Notes under the pieces: model-generated
Told to the model about the DNA's origin: nothing
Databases searched by the model: none
The model's input: the letters and a program-made list of their open reading frames with translations, nothing else
Assembly (NCBI RefSeq): GCF_030540775.2
Contig: NZ_CP141266.1
Span: 855,001 to 919,000, forward strand
DNA: 64,000 bases
Reading direction: 5' to 3'
From: Flavivirga abyssicola
Lineage (GTDB): Bacteria > Bacteroidota > Bacteroidia > Flavobacteriales > Flavobacteriaceae
Program-made: the position numbers and the translations under genes
In this document: in pieces, positions 45,016 through 54,078 of the stretch
How positions within the stretch are numbered: the stretch's first letter is position 1
How the letters are laid out: the number at the start of each line of letters is the position of its first letter

Positions 45016-45951
45016 TTAAAAAGGCAAATTGGACACATCTACATTTCCCCCAGATAATATAACTCCAATCTTCTTATTTTTAATACGTTTTTTATCTTTT
45101 AGAACAGCTGCAAAAGCAACTGCTGCCGAGGGTTCTATTACAATTTTCATACGTTCCCAAATTAGTCTCATTGCCTTAATAATGTCATCTTCTTCAACTC
45201 GTATGATATCTTCAACATGTTCTTTTATAATTGGGAAATTTCTATCTCCTAAATGAGACCGTAAGCCATCGGCTATCGTATCAGATGTTTTATTTTTTTC
45301 AATATTTCCAGAAATTAATGATCTATAAGCATCATCGGCTTCTTTAGGCTCTCCAGCTATTACTTTACAGTCATTAGAAAAATGATTTGCCGCTAAAATA
45401 GTCCCTGCCAATAAACCACCACCACCAACAGGTGTGAAAATATACTCTAAATCACTAAAATCCTCTAATAATTCTATAGCAACAGTGCCCTGACCATGAA
45501 TAACGTCGTCATTATTAGAAGGGTGAATAAAGGCTGCTCCTTTTTCTTTTTGAATTCTTGCTGCTTCTGTTTCTCGGGCATTTATATTAGAATCGCATTC
45601 AATAATAATACCACCATAAGCTTTAACTGCATCCTTTTTAACTTGTGGGGAATTCTCCGGCATAACAATGTATGCTTTTACATTTAGGTGTTTCCCTGCC
45701 AATGATAATGCCTGTGCAAAATTCCCTGAAGAATGTGTAACAACGCCTCTGCTTTTTTGTTCATCGGTTAGATTTAAAATAGCATTTACGCCGCCTCTCA
45801 TTTTAAATGCACCCATTTTCTGAAAGTTTTCACATTTAAAAAAGATATTGGCTTCACATAGTGTATTCAATAATTGTGAGGTTAGAACAGGAGTTCTGTG
45901 TATATAAGGCTTTATAAGATTATGAACCCTTTGTAAAGTAGACTTATCCAT
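45016..45951 (-). CDS. Threonine/serine dehydratase family PLP enzyme
   Basis: A 311-residue fold-type II PLP enzyme. KMGAFKMRGGVNAI has the PLP lysine (within FKMRGG), SSGNFAQAL is the asparagine loop and GGGGLLAGT the phosphate-binding loop. A single catalytic domain without the ACT-like regulatory domain of biosynthetic IlvA points to a catabolic threonine dehydratase or serine racemase-type enzyme. Next to a DUF4230 gene (9-base gap), cotranscribed. Confidence 0.9.
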   Translation of the reverse strand: MDKSTLQRVHNLIKPYIHRTPVLTSQLLNTLCEANIFFKCENFQKMGAFKMRGGVNAILNLTDEQKSRGVVTHSSGNFAQALSLAGKHLNVKAYIVMPENSPQVKKDAVKAYGGIIIECDSNINARETEAARIQKEKGAAFIHPSNNDDVIHGQGTVAIELLEDFSDLEYIFTPVGGGGLLAGTILAANHFSNDCKVIAGEPKEADDAYRSLISGNIEKNKTSDTIADGLRSHLGDRNFPIIKEHVEDIIRVEEDDIIKAMRLIWERMKIVIEPSAAVAFAAVLKDKKRIKNKKIGVILSGGNVDVSNLPF

Positions 45952-45960
45952 GACTTGTAA

Positions 45961-46575
45961 CTATAATTTTAATCCCTGCAAAGCATCTATTGTAGACACA
46001 GGATTTTCGTTGTATTTTAAAGTCCACCCTAAAGAATTTGTTAGAATATAGAATTTTGAAAGTTCACTTATTAATCTATTTTTAGCATTTGCCTTTAAAT
46101 CGGAAGCTTCTAACTTTTTATCTAATGATGCCTTAACAATCTTCTTTATATCGTTATAATCTTTAGCTTCAAAAGGATTAAAAAAGTCCGACTGTATATC
46201 ATAATACTCCAAATCTGGATTAATTTTTATGTCTTCTTTTGGAATACTTAAAATAGTTAGTGTTTTACTGGCTTCATCTACTTCAAATTCAATTTTACTT
46301 AAATCATAAGCTATGGTAATCTCTGCATTAACAACAATCAAGGCTTTTTTTTCTGAAGTAAAATAATCTCCAAATACATCTTTAGAGTTCTTATAATTAA
46401 AGACTTCACTAAAATGGCCTTCTGTTACCACTAACTTTCCAACATTATTAATTTGTTGTTGTATGAGAGCTGAATTTTCTTGAAGCACTGTTCTCTCTTC
46501 TACCTTACCTCCACAGTATTTAAAAGAAAACAGAACAACTAAAGTAATGATGACACCAAATAGAATTTTACGCAT
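45961..46575 (-). CDS. DUF4230 domain protein
   Basis: A 204-residue protein with an N-terminal membrane anchor or signal (ILFGVIITLVVLFSFKYCGG). Then INNVGKLVVTEGHFSEVF and a segment about a YDLSKIEFEVDE strand match DUF4230 (PF14014). C-terminal helices ISELSKFYILTNSLGW close the domain. Located on the periplasmic side; function unknown. First gene of a two-gene unit with the threonine dehydratase-like enzyme. No exact -7 element was found upstream. Confidence 0.85.
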   Translation of the reverse strand: MRKILFGVIITLVVLFSFKYCGGKVEERTVLQENSALIQQQINNVGKLVVTEGHFSEVFNYKNSKDVFGDYFTSEKKALIVVNAEITIAYDLSKIEFEVDEASKTLTILSIPKEDIKINPDLEYYDIQSDFFNPFEAKDYNDIKKIVKASLDKKLEASDLKANAKNRLISELSKFYILTNSLGWTLKYNENPVSTIDALQGLKL

Positions 46576-47007
46576 GCACTAATTTAAAAATAATTCTATA
46601 GTATTCTTTACACTTTATCTATAAAACAAAAAAACATCAGTTTCCTTCGACATAAGAAGTCTAACCAATGCATTTTATGTAATATAAACTAACGGGTCAA
46701 AAATAATAATCTTGCTTAGAAGCAGTATTAAAAGAAAGTTAAACTAACATTAAAAAAAAACACCAACCGCAAATCATTTTACTGATTACAATTGATGTTT
46801 TTGATATGAACTGATTAATAGCATTTTAAATCTACAATTATTAGATTTAGAATTCATAATTTTTCGATAAACCGTTATTAAAAAAGATTAACCGTATAAT
46901 ACTATTTACTCGTCTTATTGAAAAAATCTCGACTCTATATTTTGCTTTTCATAATTAAGAATGCAAATTATTTTTTCTTTAAAACCTGTTTTATATTAAG
47001 ATATATT
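46576..47007. other. Long AT-rich intergenic region, nothing recognised
   Basis: A 432-base gap between the DUF4230 gene (leaving leftwards) and the end of the GSCFA gene. No open frame of note, tRNA, clear terminator hairpin, exact TAnnTTTG element or repeat of other parts of the window was recognised. It should contain the DUF4230 promoter and the 3' end of the GSCFA transcript. Confidence 0.4.
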
Positions 47008-47973
47008 TTAAAATAGTATGTGTGGAAATTGAGTTTTAAGCTGCGTTTTCTTAGCTTCTATATTTTGAAGAAATTTTTGATGTGCTTCAGAGTTTGGATT
47101 AAATGGTTTGTGCTGTAATCCTTTTTGAATAACATCAATTTTTTCCATGGTTTTATTTGCTTTTGAAGACATCCAAACCTCTTGAAAACGATCCCAAATA
47201 TAATTTACAGCTGTTGTATTGGGATGAATCATATCTTCTTTATAAAAGCGATAATCACGAAGTTCATCCATCATGATTTCATAGGAAGGAAAATAAAATG
47301 ATTGATGATTAACAGTAGATGGTTTTTGATTCAAGACTTGATGTATTCCACTTATTAAATGTGCTTTACTCTGAGTGTTTTCAATAAAGCCATCTTTTAT
47401 ATGACGTACAGGAGATACGGTAAAAATAATGTCTGCTTTAGAATTTACATCCCTAATTAAACTCACTATGGTTTCTATTGATGTAGAAATTTCATCAACT
47501 GAAAGTAATTCTTTTGTAAACTCTTTTTGAGGAACTTTATGGCAATTTGCGACAACCTCTTTAGTATGTGTAGAACGATATATCCAAGCAGTTCCTAAAG
47601 TGATAACAATATGAGTTGATTCTTGGATTTGCTGATTTGCTGATTTAATGTTTCCATTTAAATTATGTAACACAGCTTCTTTGGAGGTATTACTGAATTT
47701 TGAATGTGCATTAAAGCTATGCCATTGTTCATTATGAAAAAAAACATCTTTTTCTAAATATGTCTTTTTATTTATCGCATCAGATATTAAATTTTCAATG
47801 GCTTTGGGATGAAATAAAATGCCAAAAGGGTTTTGAGTATTTTTAAATTTAAAATAATCTAGCTTCTCTCCTATATTTTCTACAAAGCAAGAACCTATTA
47901 ATAGCATATTAGAATGATAGTCTATTAGGTTTTTAGACTGCTTTTCTAATGGTATTTTGGTTTGTAGTTTCAT
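47008..47973 (-). CDS. GSCFA domain protein
   Basis: A 321-residue protein. MLLIGSCFVENIGEKL (residues about 23-38) is the GSCFA motif (PF08885), here GSCFV. NPFGILFHPKAIENLI and VSPVRHIKDG, YFPSYEIMMDELRDYRFYKEDMIHPN follow the family pattern, which resembles SGNH-type hydrolases. No signal peptide, so cytoplasmic. Enzymatic role unproven. Its start is 34 bases downstream of the GxxExxY gene, with a repeat copy in the gap. Confidence 0.9.
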   Translation of the reverse strand: MKLQTKIPLEKQSKNLIDYHSNMLLIGSCFVENIGEKLDYFKFKNTQNPFGILFHPKAIENLISDAINKKTYLEKDVFFHNEQWHSFNAHSKFSNTSKEAVLHNLNGNIKSANQQIQESTHIVITLGTAWIYRSTHTKEVVANCHKVPQKEFTKELLSVDEISTSIETIVSLIRDVNSKADIIFTVSPVRHIKDGFIENTQSKAHLISGIHQVLNQKPSTVNHQSFYFPSYEIMMDELRDYRFYKEDMIHPNTTAVNYIWDRFQEVWMSSKANKTMEKIDVIQKGLQHKPFNPNSEAHQKFLQNIEAKKTQLKTQFPHILF

Positions 47974-47982
47974 TATATATTA

Positions 47983-48001
47983 TCGCAAAGGCGCAAAGTT
48001 T
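47983..48001 (-). repeat. Inverted end copy of the GxxExxY-flanking repeat
   Basis: Reads AAACTTTGCGCCTTTGCGA on the minus strand. The same sequence, with or without a short insert (TTCGCG or TTAACA), begins each unit at 48405, 48591 and 48778 on the plus strand. This inverted copy lies on the other side of the GxxExxY gene, in the 34-base gap before GSCFA. Confidence 0.75.
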
Positions 48002-48007
48002 GCCCTA

Positions 48008-48403
48008 TTATAAACCATTAACTATTCTGGTTATTCCTGTCTTTATTAAAGGGCTATTAAAATTAATTAGTAATCCAAGTTTTAAGCCTGATAATTTTAG
48101 ATATGTTAATAATTGCTTCGGATGAACTGGATGAATTTCCTGTACCGATTTTATCTCAATAATCACTTTATTTTCAACAATTAAATCAGTTCTAAATCCT
48201 AAATCTAGTTTTTTATTTTTCCAAATAACCGGTAATTGCTTTTGACGCTCTACTTTAAACCCTTTTTCAGTTAATTCAGAAAACAAAACTTCTTCATAAA
48301 CAGACTCTAGTAAACCTGGACCTAAATTAACATGTATATGATAACAGCAATCAACTATTTTTGTTGCTAAATAATTCTCAAAAAGCTGTTCTTGTTCACC
48401 CAT
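48008..48403 (-). CDS. GxxExxY protein (PD-(D/E)XK nuclease-like)
   Basis: A 131-residue protein. GLLESVY at residues 30-36 is the motif that names the family (TIGR04256, PF13366). LGFRTDLIVENKVIIEIKS gives Asp73 and Glu83-x-Lys85, which with Glu33 match the PD-(D/E)XK nuclease core. No activity has been established to my knowledge. The gene is bordered by inverted copies of a short GC-richer repeat: 7 bases after its stop (47983-48001) and one base before its start (48405 onward). This suggests a mobile cassette or a protein linked to the repeat. No -7 element was seen. Confidence 0.9.
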   Translation of the reverse strand: MGEQEQLFENYLATKIVDCCYHIHVNLGPGLLESVYEEVLFSELTEKGFKVERQKQLPVIWKNKKLDLGFRTDLIVENKVIIEIKSVQEIHPVHPKQLLTYLKLSGLKLGLLINFNSPLIKTGITRIVNGL

Positions 48404-48404
48404 A

Positions 48405-48806
48405 AAACTTTGCGCCTTAACACCTTTGCGAGGTCAGTTCAAATAATCTTTAGCCTTTATTAATGACTATGTGATGTCTCAATCGTGCCTCATTTCAACA
48501 TGACAACAAGATTCTATTTGTATTCCGAGCCATTTCGACAAAAGGAGAAATCACATAATCAAGTACAACCCAATTACTATAAAAACCCCTAAACTTTGCG
48601 TCTTCGCGCCTTTGCGAGATCAGCTCAAATAACCCTTAGCCTTTTTATTAATGACTCCGTGATGTCTCAACCGTACCTCATTTCAACATGACAACGAGAT
48701 TCTATTCGTATTCCGAGCCATTTCGACAAAAGGAGAAATCACATAATCAAGCACAACCCAATTACTATAAAACCCCTAAACTTTGCGCCTTCGCGCCTTT
48801 GCGAGA
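48405..48806. repeat. 186/187-bp tandem repeat, two full copies and a partial third
   Basis: Copy A 48405-48590, copy B 48591-48777, partial copy C 48778-48806. Copies A and B are near-identical over their whole length. Each starts AAACTTTGCG...CCTTTGCGAG and contains a hairpin (GTGATGTCTC 48471-48480 / GAGAAATCAC 48545-48554 in copy A). Copy C runs exactly to the alaS stop codon, and copy A starts one base before the GxxExxY start. There is no coding frame. The whole gap between the two genes is made of this repeat. Confidence 0.85.
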
Positions 48807-51422
48807 TTAATTCACAAAATCCTTCGCCTTCTCTAAAGCCTCATCAATCCCATCTGGATTCTTACCACCTGCTGTTGCAAAAAATGGTTGTCCACCACCA
48901 CCGCCTTGGATAAACTTTCCAAGTTCTCTAACAACTTGTCCCGCATTCAATGCTTTACTTGCGACCAATTCTTTTGAAATATAACAAGATAACAAGGCCT
49001 TTCCTTTTTGCTCAGTTCCAAATAACAGGAATAAATTATCAAACTGACTTCCTAATTCGAAAGCAACATCTTTTATTCCACCTGCATCCAAATCTACTTT
49101 CTTTGCTAAAAACTGAATACCATTAATATCTTGTAATTCACTTTTTAGTGCTCCTTTTATACTTTTAGCCTTGTCTTTTAAGAGTGATTCTATTTGCTTT
49201 TTAAGATTCGTATTTTCTTCTTGTAAGTTTTGTAACGCCTTTACAGGTTCTTTTGCATTATTAAGCAAATCTTTCATTTCAAAATAAGCCCGATTATTTT
49301 CAAAATAGAAATCCTTAACGGCATCATTGGTAATTGCTTCAATACGGCGAATTCCTGCCGCTACTGCTCCTTCCGATATTATTTTAAAATGCCAAATATC
49401 TGCTGTATTTTTTACGTGTGTTCCTCCACAAAGCTCAATAGATTGACCAAAGCGAATAGCCCGAACTGTATCTCCGTACTTCTCACCAAATAAACTCATA
49501 GCGCCATCTGCTATAGCCTCTTCTTTAGAAATATTCCGTTTTTCTATTAAAGGTAATTTCCCTGATATTCTAGCATTCACAAAGTTTTCAACATCTCGCA
49601 ATTCTTCGATAGTTAGTTTGGAAAAATGAGAAAAATCAAAACGTAAATACTTTGAGTGTACCGCACTTCCTTTTTGTTCTACATGCGTCCCTAAAACTTC
49701 TCTTAAAGCTTGATGTAATAAATGTGTTGCAGTATGGTTACATTCTGTTCTGTAACGTTGCTTAGAGTCTACAACTGCTTTAAACGTTTCTTCAATATGC
49801 TTTGGTAAATTTTTAGCAAAATGAATAATAACATTGTTTTCTTTCTTAGTATCTAAAATATAGATAACATCACCATGTGCATCTTCTAAATATCCTTTAT
49901 CTCCTACTTGCCCACCTCCTTCAGGATAGAATGGAGTGATATTAAATACCAATTGATACATTTCCCCGTCTTTTTTAGAAACCACTTTTCTATATCGGGT
50001 TAATTTAACATCGGCTTCGAGCGTATCATACCCTACAAACTCTTCCTCTTGATCATCAAATAAAACGGTCCAATCGTCCGTTGACATTTCGCTAGCGGCA
50101 CGTGAGCGATTCTTTTGCTTTTGAAGTTCAGCATCAAAACCTTTTTCATCAAGTTTTAATTTTTTTTCACTTAAAATAAGCGCTGTTAAATCTATTGGAA
50201 AGCCATAAGTATCATATAACTCGAAAGCTTTTTCACCTGATACCGTATCGCCTTTCGTTTCCTCAACAATTCTGTTTAGTAATACCAATCCTTGATCCAG
50301 GGTTCTTAAAAATGATTGCTCCTCTTCTTTAATAACATTCTCAATAAGTTGTTTTTGAGCCTTCAATTCAGGAAAAGCCCCCCCCATTTTCTTACTCAAA
50401 ATATCAACTAACCTATAAATGAATGCTTCTTTTTTCCCAAGGAATGTAAATCCATAGCGCACTGCTCGTCGCAGAATTCTACGAATAACATAACCTGCTC
50501 CGTTATTACTAGGTAGTTGTCCGTCTGCTATAGAAAATGCCACAGCCCTAACATGGTCTGCTATAACTCGAATGGCAACATCTGCTTCTTCCAGCTTACC
50601 GTACTTCTTCTTAGTAATCGTTTCTATTTCTCTAATTAAAGGTGTAAATACATCTGTATCATAATTAGATTGCACACCTTGCAATACCATACACAAACGC
50701 TCAAAGCCCATACCCGTATCTATATGCTTATCGGGAAGATTCTCTAAACTACCATTTGCTTTTCTGTTATATTGCATGAAAACCAAATTCCAAATTTCTA
50801 CAACTTGTGGATGGTCTTTATTTACTAAATCTTTTCCTGAAATTTTTGCTTTTTCTTCAGCAGAGCGAATATCAACATGTATTTCACTACAAGGGCCACA
50901 AGGTCCCTGTTCTCCCATTTCCCAAAAATTGTCCTTTTTATTTCCTTTTAAGATACGGTCTTCAGAAATGTATTGTTTCCAGAAATCATAAGCCTCTGTA
51001 TCCATTGGAAGCTTATCTGCATCATCACTTCCTTCAAAAACAGTCACGTATAATATCTCTTTATCAATACCATAAACTTCTGTTAATAGTTCCCAAGCCC
51101 ATGCAATAGCTTCTTTTTTAAAGTAGTCTCCAAAACTCCAGTTACCAAGCATTTCAAAAAGTGTATGGTGGTAGGTATCATAACCAACTTCTTCTAAATC
51201 GTTATGTTTTCCTGAAACACGTAAACATTTTTGAGAATCAGAAATACGGTTATTCTTTGGCTGTGCATTTCCTAAAAAATACTCTTTAAAAGGTGCCATT
51301 CCTGAATTTACAAACATTAATGTTGGATCATCCTTTAAAACCATAGGTGCAGATGGTACTATACTATGTTTCTTCTCTTCAAAAAAACTTAAAAACTTTG
51401 ACCGTATATCTTGTGACTTCAT
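48807..51422 (-). CDS. alaS: Alanyl-tRNA synthetase
   Basis: An 871-residue class II synthetase. Catalytic core at 1-240 ([32 protein letters not shown]). Middle tRNA-recognition domain includes [36 protein letters not shown]. Editing domain has [11 protein letters not shown] and CGGTHVKNT (zinc-binding His/Cys). Oligomerisation and C-Ala domain follow, ending [16 protein letters not shown]. All expected motifs are present and the length is normal. Its last bases abut a tandem repeat. A possible minus-strand -7 element (TATTTTTG, 51620-51627) would give a leader of about 190 bases. Confidence 0.98.
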   Translation of the reverse strand: MKSQDIRSKFLSFFEEKKHSIVPSAPMVLKDDPTLMFVNSGMAPFKEYFLGNAQPKNNRISDSQKCLRVSGKHNDLEEVGYDTYHHTLFEMLGNWSFGDYFKKEAIAWAWELLTEVYGIDKEILYVTVFEGSDDADKLPMDTEAYDFWKQYISEDRILKGNKKDNFWEMGEQGPCGPCSEIHVDIRSAEEKAKISGKDLVNKDHPQVVEIWNLVFMQYNRKANGSLENLPDKHIDTGMGFERLCMVLQGVQSNYDTDVFTPLIREIETITKKKYGKLEEADVAIRVIADHVRAVAFSIADGQLPSNNGAGYVIRRILRRAVRYGFTFLGKKEAFIYRLVDILSKKMGGAFPELKAQKQLIENVIKEEEQSFLRTLDQGLVLLNRIVEETKGDTVSGEKAFELYDTYGFPIDLTALILSEKKLKLDEKGFDAELQKQKNRSRAASEMSTDDWTVLFDDQEEEFVGYDTLEADVKLTRYRKVVSKKDGEMYQLVFNITPFYPEGGGQVGDKGYLEDAHGDVIYILDTKKENNVIIHFAKNLPKHIEETFKAVVDSKQRYRTECNHTATHLLHQALREVLGTHVEQKGSAVHSKYLRFDFSHFSKLTIEELRDVENFVNARISGKLPLIEKRNISKEEAIADGAMSLFGEKYGDTVRAIRFGQSIELCGGTHVKNTADIWHFKIISEGAVAAGIRRIEAITNDAVKDFYFENNRAYFEMKDLLNNAKEPVKALQNLQEENTNLKKQIESLLKDKAKSIKGALKSELQDINGIQFLAKKVDLDAGGIKDVAFELGSQFDNLFLLFGTEQKGKALLSCYISKELVASKALNAGQVVRELGKFIQGGGGGQPFFATAGGKNPDGIDEALEKAKDFVN

Positions 51423-51563
51423 GTATTCTTATTAAAAAATCTTGTTTCTATTAAGTTACTTTTAATAAAAAACAATTTTTATATTTACTTTCTATTTATT
51501 TAAATTTAAGATATTGTAAACATACAATGGAAATAATCGTAAATGATTATGATAATTTTTTTG

Positions 51564-51571
51564 TAGGTTTG
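51564..51571 (+). promoter_or_regulatory. Promoter -7 element of the M23 peptidase gene
   Basis: TAGGTTTG is an exact TAnnTTTG match 70 bases before the start codon. Upstream, ATCGTAAATGATTAT (51537-51551) resembles the ATCGTAAATC repeats in front of the lysS promoter. A minus-strand -7-like element overlaps this region at 51620-51627. Confidence 0.45.
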
Positions 51572-51641
51572 CTCGTTTGCATATTAAATGCTGTAATTAC
51601 TATGACCTCAATTTAGTTGCAAAAATAGTATAATTTAAGAA

Positions 51642-52613
51642 ATGAGTAAGGTAAAATATTATTACGATTCAGAATCGCTTTCTTACCGAAAAATAGAGCG
51701 AAAAAAAAGAACCACTTTTAAGTATGCTTCCTTTTTCTTATTAGGTTGCGCTTTCTTTGCTTTTATCTTTGTTTTTATAGCAAGTCAGTATCTTGAGTCC
51801 CCTAAAGAAAAAGCTATGAAAAGGGAGCTACATAATATGCAGCTTCAATTTGAATTGCTTAATAAAAAGATGTCTGAAGCTGAAACTGTTTTAGCAAATA
51901 TAGAAGATCGGGATAATAATATTTATCGAGTGTACTTTGAAGCCAATCCCATACCTGAAGCACAACGTAAAGCAGGTTTTGGGGGAATTAACAGATATAA
52001 AACTCTAGAAGGTTTTGACAATTCTAAGTTAATCATAGAAAGTAATAAACGCATAGATATCTTACAAAAGCAAATTGTAGTGCAATCTAAATCCCTTGAT
52101 GAAATTGCCGTTCTGGCAGAAGAAAAAGAAAAGATTTTGGCAGCGATACCTGCCATACAGCCTGTTAGTAATGAGGACTTAACAAGAATGGCTTCTGGCT
52201 ACGGCATGCGATCTGATCCTTTTACTAAAGCTAGAAAAATGCACTGGGGTATGGACTTTACCGCTCCAAGGGGCACGCCTGTTTATGCTAGCGGTGATGG
52301 AAAAGTTGTTCGTGCAGATTCGGGATCAAGTGGTTACGGAAAACATATACGAATCGATCACGGTTTCGGATATATTAGTTTATATGCCCATTTGTATAAA
52401 TATAATGTGAGAAAAAATCAAAAAGTTAAACGTGGCGATATCATTGGTTTTGTAGGTAGTACAGGACGTTCTGAAGCACCTCACTTACACTATGAGATTT
52501 TTAAAGATGGTGAGCGTATTAACCCCATAAACTTCTACTACGGTAGTTTAACAGCCGAAGAATTTAACAAGCTATTGGAGCATGCTTCTTTAGAAAATCA
52601 ATCTCTGGATTAA
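51642..52613 (+). CDS. M23 family peptidase with membrane anchor
   Basis: A 323-residue murein hydrolase-type protein. It has a cytoplasmic basic N-terminus, one membrane helix (about 27-46), a coiled-coil stretch (about 55-90) and the LytM domain (about 190-300). The domain has HWGMDFTAPRGTPVYASGDG, in which the His and Asp are zinc ligands, and HLHYEIFKDG with the third ligand pair. Such proteins cleave peptide cross-links or activate amidases in cell growth and division. It shares one base with the following MerR gene (TAATG), so the two are translationally coupled. Confidence 0.95.
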   Translation: MSKVKYYYDSESLSYRKIERKKRTTFKYASFFLLGCAFFAFIFVFIASQYLESPKEKAMKRELHNMQLQFELLNKKMSEAETVLANIEDRDNNIYRVYFEANPIPEAQRKAGFGGINRYKTLEGFDNSKLIIESNKRIDILQKQIVVQSKSLDEIAVLAEEKEKILAAIPAIQPVSNEDLTRMASGYGMRSDPFTKARKMHWGMDFTAPRGTPVYASGDGKVVRADSGSSGYGKHIRIDHGFGYISLYAHLYKYNVRKNQKVKRGDIIGFVGSTGRSEAPHLHYEIFKDGERINPINFYYGSLTAEEFNKLLEHASLENQSLD

Positions 52614-52942
52614 TGCATATAGATTTACCCGAAAAAAGATATTATGGTATTGGCGAAGTCGCCAAAGCATTTAACGTTAACACGTCTTTAATACGTTTTT
52701 GGGAAAAAGAATTTGATGCTCTTAAACCTAAAAAGAATGCTAAAGGCAATCGTAAATTCACTCCTGAAGATATAAAAAACCTTAAACTTATTTATCATCT
52801 GGTTAAAGAACGTGGATTTACTCTTGAAGGCGCTAAAATTCACTTAAAAGAAGGCAAAAAAGACACACTTACTAATTTTGAAATTATAAATAAACTTGAA
52901 GATGTTAAAAATCAACTCATTAAAATAAAACAACACCTTTAA
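52613..52942 (+). CDS. MerR family transcriptional regulator
   Basis: A 109-residue MerR-type winged helix protein: YYGIGEVAKAFNVNTSLIRFWEKEFD (residues about 9-34) is the DNA-recognition helix pair, followed by GNRKFTPEDIKNLKLIYHL and a short coiled coil. There is no effector domain after it, as in the flavobacterial regulators always found after an M23 gene. Its ATG overlaps the M23 stop codon. Targets are unknown. Confidence 0.92.
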   Translation: MHIDLPEKRYYGIGEVAKAFNVNTSLIRFWEKEFDALKPKKNAKGNRKFTPEDIKNLKLIYHLVKERGFTLEGAKIHLKEGKKDTLTNFEIINKLEDVKNQLIKIKQHL

Positions 52943-53044
52943 GAGTTGACTGCTAGAATTAAAAATGTATGTAATCATGTAACATTTTTAAAAATTAAGT
53001 GTCTCATAAGTAACCATTAAAAAATTATATTAAATTAATTTATT

Positions 53045-53632
53045 ATGAAGAAATTTTTACCATGGATTATTATAATTGCTTTAATTCTGTTATTGGTTAA
53101 ATGGGGAATTGGAGTAAACAATATGCTTGTTGAAAAAGAAGGCTTAGCTCAAGCTCAATGGGCAAATGTTGAAAGCTCTTATCAACGAAGAGCCGATTTA
53201 ATACCTAATTTAGTTGCTACCGTGAAAGGTTACGCTTCACATGAAAAAGAAACCTTAGAAGGTGTTATTAAGGCACGTTCTGAAGCTACAAAAACAACAA
53301 TTAATGCTGGTGATTTATCTCCAGAAAAAATGGCACAGTTCCAGCAAGCTCAACAAGGTTTAAGTGGTGCACTATCCAAATTATTATTAACTGTTGAACG
53401 TTATCCTGATTTAAAAGCAGATAAAAGTTTTTTAGAATTACAATCTCAATTGGAAGGCACTGAAAACAGGATTAATGTTGAACGAAATAGATTTAATAAA
53501 ATAGCAGGTGAATATAATATCACTATCAAAAAAATCCCTACTAATTTTATTGCAAGGATAGGTGGGTTTAAAGGTATGCCTTTATACAAATCTGACCCAG
53601 ATAGTAAAAATGCTCCTAAAGTAGAGTTTTAA
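53045..53632 (+). CDS. LemA family protein
   Basis: A 195-residue LemA protein: N-terminal membrane helix (about 4-22), then helical bundle with QWANVESSYQRRADLIPNLVATVKGYA (residues about 38-64) and ENRINVERNRFNKIAGEYN. LemA proteins (PF04011) are widespread and of uncertain role; in bacteria they often neighbour TPM-domain proteins, exactly as here. First gene of three; its stop overlaps the next start by one base (TAATG). Confidence 0.96.
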   Translation: MKKFLPWIIIIALILLLVKWGIGVNNMLVEKEGLAQAQWANVESSYQRRADLIPNLVATVKGYASHEKETLEGVIKARSEATKTTINAGDLSPEKMAQFQQAQQGLSGALSKLLLTVERYPDLKADKSFLELQSQLEGTENRINVERNRFNKIAGEYNITIKKIPTNFIARIGGFKGMPLYKSDPDSKNAPKVEF

Positions 53633-54069
53633 TGTCAAAAATTGAAGATTTTCTTTCTACTGATGAAGAACAAGAAATTGTTGAGGCTATAAGGTTAGCA
53701 GAATTAAACACTTCTGGAGAAATACGAGTTCATATAGAAAAAACTTCTAATGACGATGCTACGAATCGTGCTTTAGAGCTTTTCCACACATTAAAAATGG
53801 ATAATACCAAACTCCAAAATGGGGTGTTAATTTATGTAGCAATTGAAGAAAAAACATTTGTTATTTACGGTGATAAAGGTATTAACCAAGTTGTTGAAAA
53901 TGATTTTTGGGATAGCACCAAAGATGTTATACAATCACATTTTAAACGAGGTAATTTTAAACAAGGATTGATTGACGGAATTTTTAAATGTGGAGAACAG
54001 CTTAAACACTATTTCCCTTATTCAGATTTAGATACCAACGAACTATCAAATGAAATTTCTAAAGGGTAG
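53632..54069 (+). CDS. TPM domain protein, soluble
   Basis: A 145-residue protein without signal peptide. SKIEDFLSTDEEQEIVEAIRLAELNTSGEIRVHIEKT opens the TPM domain (PF04536), with EIRVHIE and GVLIYVAIEEKTFVIYGDKGI as core strands. TPM domains occur in the plant photosystem repair phosphatase TLP18.3 and in bacterial proteins of unknown role. Coupled to LemA by a one-base overlap and followed after 9 bases by a second TPM gene. Confidence 0.92.
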   Translation: MSKIEDFLSTDEEQEIVEAIRLAELNTSGEIRVHIEKTSNDDATNRALELFHTLKMDNTKLQNGVLIYVAIEEKTFVIYGDKGINQVVENDFWDSTKDVIQSHFKRGNFKQGLIDGIFKCGEQLKHYFPYSDLDTNELSNEISKG

Positions 54070-54078
54070 AATTAAAAT

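Noticed and set aside
48405-48806. CRISPR-like array
   Set aside because: The repeated unit is about 186 bases and similar along its full length; there are no short repeats with unique spacers and no cas genes.
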